A DNA stretch of 64,000 nucleotides, taken from NCBI RefSeq assembly GCF_020215705.1, contig NZ_JAIWNB010000017.1:1-64000 (forward strand). The letters run 5' to 3'. The translations under genes and the position numbers were made by a program. Source of the DNA: Nonomuraea aurantiaca. GTDB taxonomy: Bacteria > Actinomycetota > Actinomycetes > Streptosporangiales > Streptosporangiaceae. Under the pieces are notes generated by a model that was given only the letters and a program-made list of their open reading frames with translations, made no database searches and had not been told where the DNA came from. Shown here piece after piece: positions 25,176-34,352 of the stretch (the stretch's first letter is position 1; every line of letters starts with the position of its first letter).

Positions 25176-26144
25176 TCAGCGGCCGAATGCCTTCCGGTAC
25201 GCGGACGGGGAGGTGCGCATCGAGCGGCTGAAGTGGTGGCGGAAGGTGACCGGGCTCTCGAAACCGACGGCGGCCCCGACCTCCTCGACCGGCGCCGTGG
25301 CCGACTCCAGCAGCGGCAGGCTGGCCGCGATCCGCTGCGCGATCACCCAGCGCAGCGGGCTGGTCCCGGTCCTGCGGTTGAAATGCCGGACGAAACTGCG
25401 CTGCGACATCCCGGCCACCCGGGCCAGCACCGCCACCGTGATCGGACGGGAGAGATTGGCCAGCGCCCATTCCATCGTCCTGGCCACGGCGTCGTCTTCC
25501 TTGACGGGGGAGACGGCGGCCTCGATGAACTGCGCCTGGCCGCCCTCCCGGTGCGGCGGCACGACCAGCCTCCTGGCCACGGTGTTGGCCACGCCCGGGC
25601 CATGGTCTCGGCGGATGAGGTGGATCAGCAGGTCGATGCCGGCCGCGCTGCCCGCGCTGGTCAGAACATCGCCGTTGTCCACGTACAGCACGCCGGGATC
25701 GACTCTGACCTGCGGAAAACGCTCCTGGAGCAGCTCGGCGTACCTCCAGTGCGTGGTGGCCGGCCGGCCGTCCAGGAGGCCGGCCGCCGCGAGGACGAAG
25801 GCGCCCGAGCAGATCGACACGATGCGGGCGCCCCGCTCGTGCGCCCGTCGCACGGCGCCGATGAGCGCGGGGGAGACCTCGGCGCGGACGTCCGGCACAC
25901 CCGGGACGATCACCGTCCGCGCCTCGGCGAAGACGTCCAGCCCGTACGTCGCCTGGACGGTGAAGCCGCCGACCGCCCGCAGCGGGCCGTCGTGCTCGGC
26001 GCACACCACGAGGTCGTACCACGGGACGTCCAGCTCCGGCCGGGGAAGCCCGAAGACCTCGACGACGCAGCCCAGCTCGAAGGGGCTCATGCCGTCGAAG
26101 GCCAGGACCGAGACGGTGCGGCTGCTGTCATGGCGCTGGAGCAT
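25176..26144 (-). CDS. GlxA-type AraC regulator with DJ-1/PfpI domain
   Basis: A 322-aa regulator. Residues 10-190 are a DJ-1/PfpI-like domain (VSVLAFDGMSPFELGCVVEV ... SICSGAFVLAAAGLLDGRPATTHW, with the nucleophile-elbow Cys kept) and the C-terminal 100 residues are an AraC-type double helix-turn-helix (ITVAVLARVAGMSQRSFVRH ... VGFESPVTFRHHFSRSMRTS). It is divergent from a rhodanese gene 98 bp away and probably regulates it. Amino-acid derivatives are sensed by some relatives; the ligand here is unknown. Confidence 0.93.
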   Translation of the reverse strand: MLQRHDSSRTVSVLAFDGMSPFELGCVVEVFGLPRPELDVPWYDLVVCAEHDGPLRAVGGFTVQATYGLDVFAEARTVIVPGVPDVRAEVSPALIGAVRRAHERGARIVSICSGAFVLAAAGLLDGRPATTHWRYAELLQERFPQVRVDPGVLYVDNGDVLTSAGSAAGIDLLIHLIRRDHGPGVANTVARRLVVPPHREGGQAQFIEAAVSPVKEDDAVARTMEWALANLSRPITVAVLARVAGMSQRSFVRHFNRRTGTSPLRWVIAQRIAASLPLLESATAPVEEVGAAVGFESPVTFRHHFSRSMRTSPSAYRKAFGR

Positions 26145-26242
26145 GGCTGGATGTTAGCGGCATTAGGCATTCATGCCACTCGTGAGGGGGTGGGGGCGCG
26201 CTGCACCATTCATCAGAGGAACGAGTTGGAGGTAATACCGAA

Positions 26243-26689
26243 ATGTCAGCACTTCTCACCACGCCGGCCGCCGCCGTCGCTCATTTTTCGGCCCGCCTGG
26301 CGTTCGAGACGGACGTGTCCGATGTCCATGCCGATCTCAGCGCGGGCGATGCGAGCATCGTCGTGGTCGACTCGCGCAGCCTGGAGAGCTGGCGGCAGGG
26401 CCACATCCAGGGCGCGCTTCATCTGCCCACGGCGGAGATCGCCGCCCGCGCCCCCTCGGTCGTCTCCCGCGACGTGAGCGTGGTGACGTACTGCTGGGGG
26501 CCCGGGTGCAACGGCGCCACGCGGGCGGCGCTGGAGTTCGCCAGGCTCGGCTATCGCGTCAAGGAGATGATCGGCGGCTTCGAGTACTGGGCACGCGAGG
26601 GCTTCCCGGTCGTGACCGGCACCGGCGTGGAGAGGCGGCCCGCCGACCCGCTGACGGCTCCCGTCCATGCCGTCGCCTGCGGCTGCTGA
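26243..26689 (+). CDS. Rhodanese-domain protein
   Basis: A 148-aa single-domain rhodanese. Conserved blocks are VVDSRSLESWRQGHIQGALH (CH2A-type) and the active-site loop YCWGPGCNGATRAA, with the reactive Cys in CWGPGC; the protein ends in a Cys-rich tail ACGC. It would transfer sulfane sulfur or act as a persulfide carrier in the cytoplasm. GGAGG lies 10-14 bp before ATG 26243. The GlxA-type regulator is divergent and is its probable controller. Confidence 0.9.
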   Translation: MSALLTTPAAAVAHFSARLAFETDVSDVHADLSAGDASIVVVDSRSLESWRQGHIQGALHLPTAEIAARAPSVVSRDVSVVTYCWGPGCNGATRAALEFARLGYRVKEMIGGFEYWAREGFPVVTGTGVERRPADPLTAPVHAVACGC

Positions 26690-26718
26690 GCGTGAAGCTC
26701 AGCTGACGGACCCCGGCT

Positions 26719-27948
26719 TCACAGGCTACGCAGGTCGATGGCGTCGGCCATCGCCTGGTAGCCGGCCGGATTGGGGTGCAGGTGGTCTCCGCTGTCGAAG
26801 CCGGGCCGGATCCGGTCCGGGTCGGCGGGGTCGGCGACGGCGCGGTCGAAGTCCACGACCGCGTCGAACGCGCCGCTCATGCGGATCCACGCGTTGACCG
26901 TGTCGCGGACCCGCTCGGCCTCATCCGTGAGGTACGCGTACCCCTTGGCGGGCAGGAGCGTGCCGCCGACGATCCGCATGCCGCTCGCGTGGGCGGCGCG
27001 GATGAGCTGCCGGTAGCCGCCGATCAGGTCGTCGGCACCGACCTTGACCGCAGGCGTGGTGCAGGGCGTGGGTTCCTGCAAGCCCAGGAGGATGTCGTTG
27101 ATGCCCTCCAGCACGATCACGCTCTTGACGCGGGACCGGTCGAGCACGTCCCAGCGGAAGCGTGCCAGTCCCCGCTCGCCCAGGCACGCCGAGTCGTTGA
27201 GCAGGCGGTTGCCGGCGATGCCGAGGTTGAGCACCGGCCGCCGGCCGGCCAGCCTGCGGGCCAGCGCGTCCGGGTAGCGGTCATCGGTGTCCTGGGTGGC
27301 GCCGTACCCGTCGGTGATGGAGTCGCCGAAGGTCGCCACCGCCGCCGCGCCGCCGTGCACGTCCACTCCGGACAGGTAGAACCAGGAGCTATTGGTCTCG
27401 GCGAAGGCCGTCGCGCCGAGGTCGCGGAGGTGATCGCCGCCGGCCCGGTAGGAGGTGGCCTGCGCGAGGTTGTGGTAGGTGGCCGGGCCGGTGGCGCCCT
27501 GGAAGTACAGCGTCACGGCCAGCCGCTCGCCCGGCTTGACCGCGAGCCGGACGGGATCGCCGGCGGCCTGCCCGCCGGCGGGGATGCTCACGGAGGCGGA
27601 GCGCGCGAAGGTCAGCGGCCGGAGAGTGCCCGCCTGCACGTCGGCGCCCGCGCCGGCCTTGCCCACGCTGGCCCCGGTCAGCCGGAGCGGGGCGCTGCCG
27701 TAGCGGTTCGACAGCCGGATCCGGAGCCTCGAGCCGCCGGCGGTGACCCGCACCACCTGGCGGACGGAGTGGTCGGCGAAACCTTTCTCCGCCCAGGTGG
27801 GATACCAGACGTCGGGCGACGGCTGCTGGACGGCGCTCGCCCATCCCGCTGTCCATTCACCTGTCCATTCACCGGTTTCCGCGCCGGCGGGTGCCGGTAA
27901 CGCCGTCAATGCGGCGACCAGGGCGGCGGCGGTCGCGATTCTCAACAC
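26719..27948 (-). CDS. Secreted SGNH/GDSL esterase
   Basis: A 409-aa exported hydrolase. Residues 1-23 (MLRIATAAALVAALTALPAP then AGA) form a signal peptide; after an N-terminal beta-rich domain the SGNH blocks appear: GDSITDGYG with Ser210, the GIAGN block, GINDI, and the C-terminal DSGDHLHPNPAG with catalytic Asp and His. Start GTG 27948 gives the shortest form that keeps the signal peptide; the frame is open for 93 more codons upstream. It is 16 bp downstream of the FAD oxidase gene and is the last gene of that operon. Confidence 0.88.
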   Translation of the reverse strand: MLRIATAAALVAALTALPAPAGAETGEWTGEWTAGWASAVQQPSPDVWYPTWAEKGFADHSVRQVVRVTAGGSRLRIRLSNRYGSAPLRLTGASVGKAGAGADVQAGTLRPLTFARSASVSIPAGGQAAGDPVRLAVKPGERLAVTLYFQGATGPATYHNLAQATSYRAGGDHLRDLGATAFAETNSSWFYLSGVDVHGGAAAVATFGDSITDGYGATQDTDDRYPDALARRLAGRRPVLNLGIAGNRLLNDSACLGERGLARFRWDVLDRSRVKSVIVLEGINDILLGLQEPTPCTTPAVKVGADDLIGGYRQLIRAAHASGMRIVGGTLLPAKGYAYLTDEAERVRDTVNAWIRMSGAFDAVVDFDRAVADPADPDRIRPGFDSGDHLHPNPAGYQAMADAIDLRSL

Positions 27949-27964
27949 GTGGATGCTCTTTCTC

Positions 27965-29269
27965 TCAGTCCAGGACGGGGAAGTTGGCGCGGAAGACGCC
28001 ATAGGGATCGCGGTGGCGCTTGAGCTCGCGCAGCCGGGCCAGGGTGCCGGCGGGGAAGGCTTGGGCGGCGTTCTCCGCCGGAGCGAGGAAGGTGTACGGC
28101 TTGCGTCCGCTGACCGCCTGGCCCAGTGCCTCGACCAGGGCTGCCTGCCTGCCCTGCACCGCATCGGCCAGGTGGGGCAGGCGCAGGCCGAGCAGGTAGA
28201 GCAGGTACGGCTCGGCGAGCGCGCCACCCGCGCCGCCGGCGGGATCGGCCTCGGCCAGCGCTCCGCCCAGATGCCGGACCTGCAGGTTCAGCAGCGGCGC
28301 GAGGTCGGCGCCGGCGAGCGTCGCCAGCGTCGCCTCGTCCAGGCCGGTCAGCAGTTCGGTGCGGGCCAGCATCGGGCTGGGTTCGATCGGCTCGGCCGCG
28401 ATCGTGCCCAGGTCGGCGAGGTCCATCAGGCCGCGGCTGTCGGAGAGGCTGCCGCCGATCTCGTCGAAGGCGGCCAGCAGCGCCTTGGCCTCAGCGTCAT
28501 CACCGAGGTAGGTCACGTCGACGGTGACCATCGGCGGGGCGGGCGGCGGCGGGGCCACCCGGTTGACCCAGACCGACAGCTCGCGCGGCGCGTCCGCGGT
28601 GACCTGGCGGAAGGCGTCGAACACCGCGGCCGTGCGGGCCGCCGGCCAGACGATCCGTCCGCCGTACACGCTGGGCGCCGGGTGCAGCGCCAGCTCGATC
28701 GAGGTGATCAGCGCGTAGTCGCCGCCACCGCCGCGCAGCGCCCAGAACAGCTCGCTGTCGGATTCGGCGGTGACCCGCACCTGCTCGCCGTCGGCGTCGA
28801 CGACCTCGAAGGCGCGCACCGAGTCGGCGGCCCAGCCAAAGCTGCGGCCGAACCACGAGATCCCGCCGCCGGCGACGAACCCGGCGACCGTCACCGCCGG
28901 GCTGCTGCCGGCCGGCCCGGTGAGGCCGTACTTGCCGGTCTCGGCCAGCACCCGCCCCCACCGCACTCCGGCACCGACCCGGGCGACGCGCGCCGCCGCG
29001 TCGACCTCCACCCAGTCCAGGCGGCCGGTACGCAGCAGGATCACCCCCTGCACATCGCCCGAGGCGCCATGGCCCGACGGCTGGGCGGTGACCGTCAGCC
29101 CGGCTTCGCGGGCGTATCGCACCAGCGCCGCCACATCCGCGGCGTTCTCGGCCTCCACCACGGCGGCCACCGGCTGGTGAACGCCCACCGCCCACGGCCG
29201 GGCCGCCTCGTCGAACCCGTCCTCGCCGGGGAGCAGCACACGCCCCCGGACGGCATTACGCAGATCCAT
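27965..29269 (-). CDS. FAD-linked oxidase (BBE-like)
   Basis: A 434-aa oxidoreductase of the FAD_binding_4/BBE group. The FAD-binding region includes QPSGHG with His67 in the position that is usually covalently bound to flavin, and VTVAGFVAGGGISWFGR. In bicovalent members a Cys precedes this block; here the residue is Ser (GSSPAV), so FAD is probably attached only through His67. The C-terminus lacks a clear berberine-bridge Tyr motif. It lies in the AhpD-SDR-oxidase-esterase operon. The substrate is likely an alcohol or sugar (family knowledge). Confidence 0.87.
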   Translation of the reverse strand: MDLRNAVRGRVLLPGEDGFDEAARPWAVGVHQPVAAVVEAENAADVAALVRYAREAGLTVTAQPSGHGASGDVQGVILLRTGRLDWVEVDAAARVARVGAGVRWGRVLAETGKYGLTGPAGSSPAVTVAGFVAGGGISWFGRSFGWAADSVRAFEVVDADGEQVRVTAESDSELFWALRGGGGDYALITSIELALHPAPSVYGGRIVWPAARTAAVFDAFRQVTADAPRELSVWVNRVAPPPPAPPMVTVDVTYLGDDAEAKALLAAFDEIGGSLSDSRGLMDLADLGTIAAEPIEPSPMLARTELLTGLDEATLATLAGADLAPLLNLQVRHLGGALAEADPAGGAGGALAEPYLLYLLGLRLPHLADAVQGRQAALVEALGQAVSGRKPYTFLAPAENAAQAFPAGTLARLRELKRHRDPYGVFRANFPVLD

Positions 29270-29308
29270 GACCGTCGTCTCCTTCAGGGATTACCAGGAA
29301 ATCGGGGA

Positions 29309-30013
29309 CTACCAAGGAAGGGGGCCTTCGTGCTGGACGAAGGTGGCGGTGGGGCCGTCGGCTTCCAGCAAGGCCATGGCCACGATCGGTGCGGCGCCTT
29401 CTTCGGGGGTTTTGATGCCTTCGTTGTGGTTGATGTCGGTCTTGACCCAGCCCGGGTCGACCGTGTTGACCTTGATCGGGGTGTCCCACAGCTCTTTGGC
29501 GTAGGACACGGTGATCATGTTCAGGGCGGCCTTGGAGGAGCAGTAGGCCAGGTTGAGCATCGGCCACAGCGGATGGCTCCGGTCCAGGGTGCGGCCGAGC
29601 GAGCCGCGCTCGCTGGAGACGTTCACGATGCGTCCCGCCGACGAGCGGCGCAGCAGCGGCAGCAGCGCGTTGGTGACCTCCATGACGCCGAACACGTTCG
29701 TCTCGTAGACCTGGCGGGCCTGCTCGACCGAGGTCTGGCTGGGCGGGCCGTCGGCGAAGGTGATCCCGGCGTTGTTGACCAGGATGTCGAGCCTGCCGTA
29801 CTCCTGCTCGATCCACGTCGCGGCGGCTCGGATACCGGCCGCGTCGGTGACGTCGAGCCGCACGCACGGCAGGCCGAGCAGCTCGGCCGCGGCACGTCCC
29901 CGCTCCTCGTCGCGGGCACCGATGATCGCGGTGATGCCCCGGGCGCCGAGCTGGCGGGCGACCTCTAAACCGATGCCCTTGTTCGCGCCGGTGACGAGGG
30001 CGACCGCTACCAT
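29309..30013 (-). CDS. Short-chain dehydrogenase/reductase
   Basis: A 234-aa classical SDR with TGANKGIG (8-15) for cofactor binding, NNAG, an active Ser in VNVSSERGS and the Y-x-x-x-K motif in AYCSSKAAL. GARDEE after the second strand favours NADP. The last 25 residues (EADGPTATFVQHEGPLPW) match the carbonyl-reductase-like branch. The ATG overlaps the AhpD-like stop (ATGGTAG), so the two are translationally coupled. Confidence 0.9.
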   Translation of the reverse strand: MVAVALVTGANKGIGLEVARQLGARGITAIIGARDEERGRAAAELLGLPCVRLDVTDAAGIRAAATWIEQEYGRLDILVNNAGITFADGPPSQTSVEQARQVYETNVFGVMEVTNALLPLLRRSSAGRIVNVSSERGSLGRTLDRSHPLWPMLNLAYCSSKAALNMITVSYAKELWDTPIKVNTVDPGWVKTDINHNEGIKTPEEGAAPIVAMALLEADGPTATFVQHEGPLPW

Positions 30014-30459
30014 GCCGCACCCGCGATCTGCCGGGTGGTGGCGTTGAGCCTGTTCCACAGGTTGACGGTGGAGACCGTCATGATCAAAGCGGCGAGCTCG
30101 GTCTCGGAGTAATGGTCGGCGGCCTCGTCCCACACGTCGTCGCCGACCTGGCCGCCGTCGGCGAGCCGGGTGACCGCCTCGGCCAGTGCCAGCGCGGCGC
30201 GTTCCGCGTCGGTGAAGTACGGGGCCTCGCGCCAGGCGGCCACGGCGAAGAGCCGCTCGTCGCTCTCGCCCTCCTTGCGCAGGTCCTTGGCGTGCATGTC
30301 GACGCAGACACTGCACCCGTTGATCTGGCTGGCCCGCAGCAGCACCAGGTCGGACGTGACCTTGGGCAGCCCGGCCTGGTCGGTGGCCTTCTGGAGGTTC
30401 ATGAGCGCCTGCATGGCGCCGGGCAGGACGATGGCGGGGTTCTTCATGCGTGCTTGCAT
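30007..30459 (-). CDS. Carboxymuconolactone decarboxylase/AhpD-like protein
   Basis: A 150-aa alkylhydroperoxidase-like protein with the redox motif C49-S-V-C52 and H56 (NGCSVCVDMH). Such proteins act in peroxide reduction or as small redox enzymes. ATG 30459 is preceded by AGGAGG with 6-bp spacing. It is first in an operon of four genes (AhpD-like, SDR, FAD oxidase, SGNH esterase), an arrangement that suggests oxidative processing of one substrate. Confidence 0.9.
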   Translation of the reverse strand: MQARMKNPAIVLPGAMQALMNLQKATDQAGLPKVTSDLVLLRASQINGCSVCVDMHAKDLRKEGESDERLFAVAAWREAPYFTDAERAALALAEAVTRLADGGQVGDDVWDEAADHYSETELAALIMTVSTVNLWNRLNATTRQIAGAAW

Positions 30460-30653
30460 GGTCTGCCTCCTGGAGAGTTCTGATCGTCGTCGCTGATATG
30501 ACTGAGGCGAGCGGGGAAATGTGACCGCCGCGCCGTACGATCAGCATCTCGGGGGCGATTAATACATCCGCGATGCATCGACGATGTGGTGATTCGCCGC
30601 GGATATAGACTCCGGCGGGTGATCGGCGGGATGTACTGCCCCTGCCCGACGCC
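30460..30653. promoter_or_regulatory. Promoter region of the AhpD-SDR-oxidase-esterase operon
   Basis: An AT-richer patch with CGATGCATCG (30571-30580), a perfect 10-bp palindrome, overlapping a second dyad CATCG-A-CGATG. The left part should hold the promoter for the leftward operon; the right part is the ragged 5' edge of the truncated AfsR-like gene. No regulator gene is intact here. Confidence 0.4.
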
Positions 30654-32135
30654 TTGGCGCTCTTCACCGGCATCGTGGGCGAGCGCGCGGCCACCGAGCC
30701 CGAGGCGGTCACCGAGGTCCTGCTGCTGTGCGGGTTCCTGCCGTTGGCCGTACGCATCGCCGCCACCCGCCTGCGGCACCGCCCTCGCTGGAGTGTGGAC
30801 CATCTCGCCGAACGCCTGCGTGACGAGCGCCGCAGGCTCACCGAGCTGGCCAGGTCGGAACGCGGCGTGGCGGCCGCGTTCACTCTGTCGTATCGCCAGC
30901 TCACCGCCGACCAGCAGCGGCTCTTCCGCCTGCTCGGGCTGCATCCCGGCCGCGACATCGACCCCTACGCCGCCGCCGCGCTCGCCGATCTCCCGATGGA
31001 GCGCACCGAGGACGTACTGGAGGACCTGCTGGACGCGCACATGCTCCAGCAGCGCGCCTTCGGCCGCTACGTCTTCCACGACCTGCTCCGCCAGTACGCC
31101 GCGCAACTGGTGGCCGAGCAGGAGCCGGAGGAAGCCAGGCACGCGGCGCTGACCCGGCTGCGCGGCCATCAGCTGACCACGGCGTCGGCCGCCATGGACG
31201 TGCTCTACCCCGACAGCGCCCACCGGCGACCGCGCATCGAACGAGCCACGCCTCCACCGGTCCCGCTCCATGACGCGCCGCGGGCGCTGGCCTGGCTGGA
31301 CGCCGAACGAGCCAACCTCGTCCTGGCCGCCGATCGCGACGTGGCGCACACCAGCCTGCTGGCCACCACGCTGTACCGCTATCTCTACGACCACGCCCAC
31401 CACGACGATGCCCTCGCTCTGTACGGCAAGGCACTGCAGGCCGCCCGACGCCGCGAGGATCCGGCCGATGAAGGGCGGGCGCTGACCGACCTCGGCTGGG
31501 TGCACCAGGTGCAGGGGCGCCATGAAAACGCCCGTGAGCACTTCGACCGGGCGCTGGCCGCCTGCCGTACATCTGAAGACCGGCGAGGTCAGGCGCGGGC
31601 GCTGCTCGGCTTAGGCAGGGTGAGCACGGACGCGGGCGACCACGAGCGGGCCAAGGAGGCGAACCTGCGCGCCCTGGAGCTGTTCCGCGACATCGGGGAC
31701 CGCTTCGGCGAGGCCGTGACGCTGGACTACCTCGGCATCGTCCACGAACGGCTGGGACAGTACGCGCAGGCGGCCGACCTGCATCGCCAGGCACTGGAGC
31801 TGTCCCGGGAGATCGGCAGCCGAGGCGGTGAGGCCGACGCCCTGAACAACCTCGGGGTGGCCTGCACCCGGTTGGGCCGGCCCGCCGAGGCGCGCGGCCA
31901 TCACGAGCAGGCGCTGGAGCTGTATCGGCTCTTCGGCTACCGGCGAGGCGAGGCCAAGGCGCTCAACAGCCTGGCCGAGGTCGCGGCGACCATGGGAGAC
32001 CTCGGCCAGGCCGTACGCCTGCACAGCGCGGCTCTCGACCTGGCCGTAGAGCTGAGCAACCAGAGCGAGGAGAAGCGCGCCCGCGAGGCCATCGCCCAGC
32101 TCCGCTCCACCCCGGAGACCTCGCGCCGAAAGTGA
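30654..32135 (+). pseudogene. 5'-truncated AfsR/SARP-like regulator (NB-ARC end and TPR repeats only)
   Basis: The frame gives 493 aa that match the C-terminal half of AfsR/BTAD regulators: the end of the NB-ARC domain (LPLPDALALFTGIVGERAAT ... LCGFLPLAVRIAATRLRHRP), its winged helix (LLGLHPGRDIDPYAAAALAD) and then five TPR units of the form ALTDLGWVHQVQGRHENARE. The winged-helix, BTAD and P-loop parts are absent. In-frame homology begins abruptly at DVLPLPDALALF (about 30630) after a TAG at 30606-30608, and the first usable start is TTG 30654. It is thus probably a relic, though a short TPR protein could still be made. Confidence 0.65.
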
Positions 32136-32305
32136 CCGGCCTTCGCGCAAGCTCCTGGTGGAGGGTGATCAGGTGACGGCGGATGCGGGCGTGCCTGGTT
32201 GGGGGCGGCCGGAATACGGCAGAAAGGGGACGCGGGTGCTACGCCTTCGCCCTGCCCGCCCTTGGTGAGGGGGCCTCGGGATGCGACGCGGCGGTGGTCT
32301 GAGTT
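32136..32305. other. Intergenic stretch between convergent genes
   Basis: 170 bp between the truncated AfsR-like gene and the TetR gene. I see no gene, no clear hairpin terminator and no repeat here. Confidence 0.4.
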
Positions 32306-32884
32306 TCAGTCCAGCAGGGCGCGCAGCGCCGAGTCACCGATCTGCCGCAGTTCGTCGTGGCTGCGGCCGGCTGCCGCCTGGACGGCGATGCCGTCGGAGA
32401 TCGTGTGGATGAGTGCGGCCAGGGCGGCCGGTTCGTAGCGGGAGGGTAGATCGGTGGCCTGCTCCAGCCGCCTGCGCAGCGCTGCCTCACCGGCTTTGCG
32501 CACCGCGATGGCGTCCTGGCGTACGGTGTGCGCGTCGGGTCCGCGGGCGTGCACGCTGTTGACGCACAGGCAGCCGTGGGGCGTGTTCTGGCCCGCGGTC
32601 AGGTCCACGGCTCCGTGGATCAGCTGCTCGACGACCTCGCGGCCGGTGGACGCGTCCAGGGCGTCGGCAGTGTAGGCGCCGGGGCCGTCGAGGTAGCGGG
32701 CCAGGACTTTGGCGAACAGTTCCTCCTTGTTGCCGAAGGCGGCATAGAGACTGGGCTTGTTGATGCCCATCGCGGTAGTCAGGTCGGTCAGCGAGGTGCC
32801 CTCGTAGCCGTGCCGCCAGAACACCTCCAGCGCGCGGTCGAGCGCGGCGTCTGCGTCGAACGAGCGTGGGCGTCCGCCGGGCAT
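32306..32884 (-). CDS. TetR-family transcriptional regulator
   Basis: A 192-aa TetR protein: GRPRSFDADAALDRALEVFW, then TSLTDLTTAMGINKPSLYAAFGNKEELF (residues about 28-55), followed by a C-terminal domain of the kind that senses small organic molecules (TPHGCLCVNSV). It is divergent from the Gfo/Idh/MocA gene, and two matching palindromes lie in the 114 bp between them. It probably represses itself and the oxidoreductase. Confidence 0.92.
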   Translation of the reverse strand: MPGGRPRSFDADAALDRALEVFWRHGYEGTSLTDLTTAMGINKPSLYAAFGNKEELFAKVLARYLDGPGAYTADALDASTGREVVEQLIHGAVDLTAGQNTPHGCLCVNSVHARGPDAHTVRQDAIAVRKAGEAALRRRLEQATDLPSRYEPAALAALIHTISDGIAVQAAAGRSHDELRQIGDSALRALLD

Positions 32885-32914
32885 GCCGTCCTCCGTGCTC
32901 TCTCCTAAGTTTTA

Positions 32915-32979
32915 TACCTATCGGTACGTTACCTCTTGTGCCAGAACATCGCGCTGCTCTAGTTTCATACCGTAAGGTA
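32915..32979. promoter_or_regulatory. Two TACC-N4-GGTA operators between TetR and the oxidoreductase
   Basis: TACC-TATC-GGTA (32915-32926) and TACC-GTAA-GGTA (32968-32979), 53 bp centre to centre (about five helix turns), one near each divergent promoter. Identical arms and positions fit a TetR repressor that closes both genes. Confidence 0.68.
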
Positions 32980-32998
32980 CATAACTAAGGAGTGACGC

Positions 32999-34078
32999 AT
33001 GATCCGAGTCGGAGTTGTCGGGGCCAGCGGTTGGGCGGACGGCTCGCACCTACCCGCACTGGCCGCGCTTGAGGAGTTCGAGGTGACCGCGGTCGCGACC
33101 ACCAAGCAGGCCAGCGCGGACAGGGCGGCCGCCGCCCATGGCGTGCGGCACGCCTTCGCTGACGCAGGTGAGCTCGCGGCGCATCCCGAGGTCGACCTGG
33201 TCGTCGTCTCGGTGAAGGCTTCCGGACATGCCGCTGTGATCAGGGCCGCGCTCAAGGCCGGCAAGCACGTCGTGTCCGAGTGGCCGTTGGGTGTCGACGC
33301 CGACGAGGCGAGCGAGCTGACCGAGGCCGCCACCGCCGCCGGCGTCCTCCACGCGGTCGTCCTCCAGGGGCACCACTCGCCGAGCGCCCGCTTCGCCGCC
33401 GACCTGCTGGCCGAAGGCCGGATCGGCACGCTCGAATCGGTCGCGCTGGTGGCGGAGGGCGCCCCCTGGGGCGGCAGTCGAATCTGGCCGAACCTGGTGT
33501 TCGGCCTCGACCCCTCAGAGGGAACCACCATCCTGACCATCATGGCCGGCCACTTCCTGGCCGCGCTCGAACGGGCCGCGGGCCCGCTGGCCGAGGTCTC
33601 GGCACGACTGCCCCGCACGCACGACCGCGTGCTGGTCGCCGGGACGGAGCGGACCGTGCCCAACGCCACACCCAGCCATGTGCTGCTGCACGGGCTGCTG
33701 ACGAGCGGCGCCACCGTATCCGTCGCCGTGCACGGCGGCAACGGACCCATCCAGGACGCCTTCCTGCTCAAGTTCGTCGGCAGCGACGCCACTCTGACCG
33801 CCACCCCGGCCCAGCGCGGGACGTTCATCCACTGGGGCGACTGGGACATCAGGATCGGAGACGACGTCCTGACCGTGCCCGACACCTATCGCGCCGTCCC
33901 CGCGGGCGTCCGGTCCGGCCCACCGGCCAACATCGCGGCCCTCTACCAGGAGGTCGCCCGGGCCATCGCCGAAGACCGGCAGCCACATCCCAGTTTCGAG
34001 ACCGCCCTGCGCCATCACCGGCTCCTTGCCGCCATCGAACGTTCCGCGGTTGATGGAATCGCCCAGGAAATCTCGTAA
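32999..34078 (+). CDS. Gfo/Idh/MocA-family oxidoreductase
   Basis: A 359-aa NAD(P)-dependent dehydrogenase. The N-terminal Rossmann motif is VGVVGASGWADGSHLPAL; the family block is GKHVVSEWPLGVDADEASEL, where EKP is replaced by EWP, so the usual catalytic Lys is lost or displaced. The C-terminal beta-sheet domain carries SEGTTILTIMAGHFLAAL. AAGGAG lies 6 bp before ATG 32999. A typical substrate would be a sugar or inositol derivative; the missing Lys suggests an unusual reaction or a lost activity. Confidence 0.88.
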   Translation: MIRVGVVGASGWADGSHLPALAALEEFEVTAVATTKQASADRAAAAHGVRHAFADAGELAAHPEVDLVVVSVKASGHAAVIRAALKAGKHVVSEWPLGVDADEASELTEAATAAGVLHAVVLQGHHSPSARFAADLLAEGRIGTLESVALVAEGAPWGGSRIWPNLVFGLDPSEGTTILTIMAGHFLAALERAAGPLAEVSARLPRTHDRVLVAGTERTVPNATPSHVLLHGLLTSGATVSVAVHGGNGPIQDAFLLKFVGSDATLTATPAQRGTFIHWGDWDIRIGDDVLTVPDTYRAVPAGVRSGPPANIAALYQEVARAIAEDRQPHPSFETALRHHRLLAAIERSAVDGIAQEIS

Positions 34079-34144
34079 CTCACCCGGCGACGGCGGCTGG
34101 ACGCTGATGCCCGCCCCCGACGGCGCCGAGTTCTTCGTACAGGG

Positions 34145-34168
34145 GCCCCGTAGCGGGGCTGGTTTTTT
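34145..34168 (+). terminator. Intrinsic terminator after the oxidoreductase gene
   Basis: GCCCCG (34145-34150), loop TAG, CGGGGC (34154-34159), then TGG and six T (34163-34168). A GC stem with a T run is a standard intrinsic terminator, less common in high-GC actinomycetes. It lies 66 bp after the oxidoreductase stop. Confidence 0.75.
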
Positions 34169-34200
34169 GGTAACCATCCGTGCTCGGGAACACACTTGAC

Positions 34201-34228
34201 GAACCCCGCCGACGCACCCGCGGGGTTC
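34201..34228. terminator. Second hairpin, 9-bp stem
   Basis: GAACCCCGC (34201-34209) pairs exactly with GCGGGGTTC (34220-34228), with a 10-nt loop. It has no T run and may be the terminator of the leftward remnants on the other strand. Confidence 0.5.
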
Positions 34229-34352
34229 CAGAGAACGTGTGTCCCTTACATACACGGCCTGTGATCCGGGACGGGTATCACGATCGCCTCGGAACACAGC
34301 GCCACGAGATCCTTGGGTGGCCCGAAGCACGGGCCGATCCGAGGTTGGGTAC

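Noticed and set aside
181..34175. GGTAACCA occurring at both 182 and 34170 as element ends
   Set aside because: An 8-bp match is expected by chance over this length and no other features of an element are present between them.
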